DNA of 64,000 nucleotides from Ottowia flava (GTDB lineage: Bacteria > Pseudomonadota > Gammaproteobacteria > Burkholderiales > Burkholderiaceae_C): positions 62,001 to 126,000 of the forward strand of contig NZ_VRUA01000008.1 of the NCBI RefSeq assembly GCF_008017535.1. Direction: 5' to 3'. Below are positions 62,968 to 64,000 of this stretch, piece by piece (position 1 is the stretch's first letter; every line of letters starts with the position of its first letter). The position numbers were made by a program, and so were the translations under genes. Under the pieces are notes generated by a model. That model was not told where the DNA came from, did no database searches, and saw nothing but the letters and a program-made list of their open reading frames with translations.

Positions 62968-63031
62968 TCTATTTGATAGCTTATCGCGTAGGTGGTTGTA
63001 GGGCCAGAGGCCGATTTCTCTTGGAAACCGT
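62968..63031 (+). repeat. dispersed 55-bp repeat
   Basis: Near-consensus copy of the repeat described at 26349 (GATAGCTTATCGCGTAGG, then TGTAGGGCCAGAGGCCG), between convergent genes. Confidence 0.85.
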
Positions 63032-63044
63032 GTTCCAGACAGCA

Positions 63045-63072
63045 AAAAGCCCGCGCAAGGCGGGCTCTTTCG
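63045..63072 (-). terminator. terminator after cytochrome c4
   Basis: Stem AGCCCGC/GCGGGCT with a short loop, followed on the minus strand by T5, 17 bp past the cytochrome stop. Confidence 0.82.
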
Positions 63073-63088
63073 TGCGGGGCTGAGCGCT

Positions 63089-63757
63089 TCAGCGGAAGCG
63101 GCCCTGCGGCACGGTCTTCAGCTCGCCCTGCAGACTGCCGATGTACTTGGACATCGCCTTGAGTTCGGCGTTGGAAAACTGTTTGGCCATGCCGGCCATG
63201 ACCGGGTTGGAGCGGCCCCACAGCTGGTGCGTGTTGTCGCGGTAGGCCTTGAGCGAGACGAACATGTAGTCCGGGTACTGGCCAGCGATCTTCGGGTAGG
63301 TCGGATCGATCGGCTTGGAGAAGTTGTCGCCGTGGCAGGACACGCAAGCGCCCTTTTGCAGCAGCGCACCGACCTGGGCGCTGGGGGCCGGCGGTGCGGG
63401 TGGCTCGGCCGCGCCTTCAACCTTGCCCAGCTGCGCGTAGTAGGCGCCCAAGTCGGCCATGTCCTGCTCGGTCAGCGAGATCGCGATGCCGCGCATCGTC
63501 GGGTGTTTACGGTCGCCCTTTTTGTAGGCTTCCAGGGCCGCGACGATGTACTTGTCGTTCTGGCCAGCGATCTTCGGGACCTTGTACACCTCGGGGAAAG
63601 TCGACTGGTAACCCTGGATGCCGTGGCAACCAATGCACATGGCGGCCTTGCTGTGGCCGGCTTTAACGTCACCCGTCACGCCCTGGGCTTGAACGGGAAG
63701 CGCCGCCGTCAGCGAGAGGGCCAGGGCCGCGAACATGGGAGACAAGGTCATTTTCAT
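63089..63757 (-). CDS. cytochrome c4, dihaem
   Basis: Periplasmic electron carrier, 222 aa, with signal peptide (cut after VQAQ, residue 25) and two class I haem sites: CIGCH (41-45) and CVSCH (138-142). The two-domain layout with a Pro/Ala linker near 118-127 matches cytochrome c4, which feeds terminal oxidases. ATG at 63757; GTG/ATG upstream is unlikely. Confidence 0.93.
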   Translation of the reverse strand: MKMTLSPMFAALALSLTAALPVQAQGVTGDVKAGHSKAAMCIGCHGIQGYQSTFPEVYKVPKIAGQNDKYIVAALEAYKKGDRKHPTMRGIAISLTEQDMADLGAYYAQLGKVEGAAEPPAPPAPSAQVGALLQKGACVSCHGDNFSKPIDPTYPKIAGQYPDYMFVSLKAYRDNTHQLWGRSNPVMAGMAKQFSNAELKAMSKYIGSLQGELKTVPQGRFR

Positions 63758-63864
63758 TTTGCGCGCACAATCCACGTGGTTTGATCCAGATCAGTCGCGG
63801 ATTGTAATCAAGCTGCAACCGCACAAGCCACCTGGGTATCCTTGCTGTCCCATTCCACTCCGAC

Positions 63865-64000
63865 ATGAAATTTCAAGGCTCCGACAACTACGTCGCCACG
63901 CAAGACCTGATGCTGGCCGTCAACGCCAGTATCACCCTCAAGCGCCCGCTGCTCGTGAAGGGCGAACCCGGCACCGGCAAGACCATGCTGGCCGAGGAAG
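63865..64000 (+). CDS. MoxR-family AAA ATPase, 5' end only
   Basis: The first 45 codons are visible: MKFQGSDNYVATQDLMLAVN then Walker A VKGEPGTGKTML. This fits the MoxR/CbbQ-type AAA ATPases that usually precede a VWA-domain gene. The rest lies outside the window. Confidence 0.85.
   Translation, partial: MKFQGSDNYVATQDLMLAVNASITLKRPLLVKGEPGTGKTMLAEE

Noticed and set aside
1-64000. CRISPR array, tRNA or insertion sequence
   Set aside because: No regularly spaced direct repeats, no cloverleaf-like segments and no transposase motifs were seen; the dispersed repeat is neither regularly spaced nor linked to cas genes.

Overview
The window is one stretch of a high-GC proteobacterial chromosome. 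It most resembles Burkholderiales, probably Comamonadaceae. The clues are the tandem cyanophycin synthetase pair, the glnA-ntrB-ntrC order, the etfBA/acyl-CoA dehydrogenase block, the pcaIJ/pcaF cluster with an IclR regulator, and a short dispersed repeat of a kind I associate with Comamonadaceae. I saw no rRNA, tRNA, CRISPR array, transposase or phage genes. Coding density is high and operons are short.

Layout. 1-6.95 kb: cyanophycin locus, with an ABC transporter facing away from cphA' and cphA and a strong terminator at the end. 7.1-8.6 kb: a lipoprotein of an unrecognised family. 8.6-15.8 kb: nitronate monooxygenase, acyl-CoA dehydrogenase, etfA, etfB, an MscS channel and an enoyl-CoA hydratase, all on the minus strand. 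15.9-22.8 kb: an HDAC-like deacetylase divergent from a MoxR/DUF58/transglutaminase/MltB cluster, which is interrupted by a 0.6-kb palindromic element. 23.2-30.8 kb: an accessory lipoprotein island with three more members of the unrecognised family (one intact, one frameshifted, one remnant) and two tandem TAP-like hydrolase lipoproteins. 30.9-39.4 kb: DNA polymerase IV, a 2-hydroxyacid dehydrogenase, a single-chain type IIL (MmeI-like) restriction-modification enzyme, rmuC and an MFS carrier. 39.5-44.6 kb: ntrC, ntrB, a small secreted protein, then glnA with a sigma-54 promoter and two NtrC sites. 44.6-57.8 kb: mostly single housekeeping or transport genes (molybdopterin-binding-like protein, EI24, MATE, bestrophin-like, sterol desaturase operon, ParA-like, TauE, nitroreductase, TRIC, LysR). 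58-62.4 kb: azoreductase, then 3-oxoadipyl-CoA thiolase and CoA-transferase with a PcaR/PcaU-type regulator and its operator. 62.4-64 kb: DUF1841, cytochrome c4 and the start of a second MoxR-type ATPase.

Two themes link genes. One is nitrogen: cyanophycin synthesis plus a fully wired Ntr/glnA module. The other is acyl-CoA and aromatic catabolism: etf, the dehydrogenases, and pcaIJ/F.

The least explained parts are four. (1) The lipoprotein family, whose three best members share an upstream dyad element. (2) A dispersed ~55-bp repeat with about 24 copies, several lying in frame inside genes. (3) The long palindromic element in the MoxR cluster. (4) A GC-poor target-recognition segment in the type IIL enzyme. 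All calls come from reading the sequence; no database search was run.
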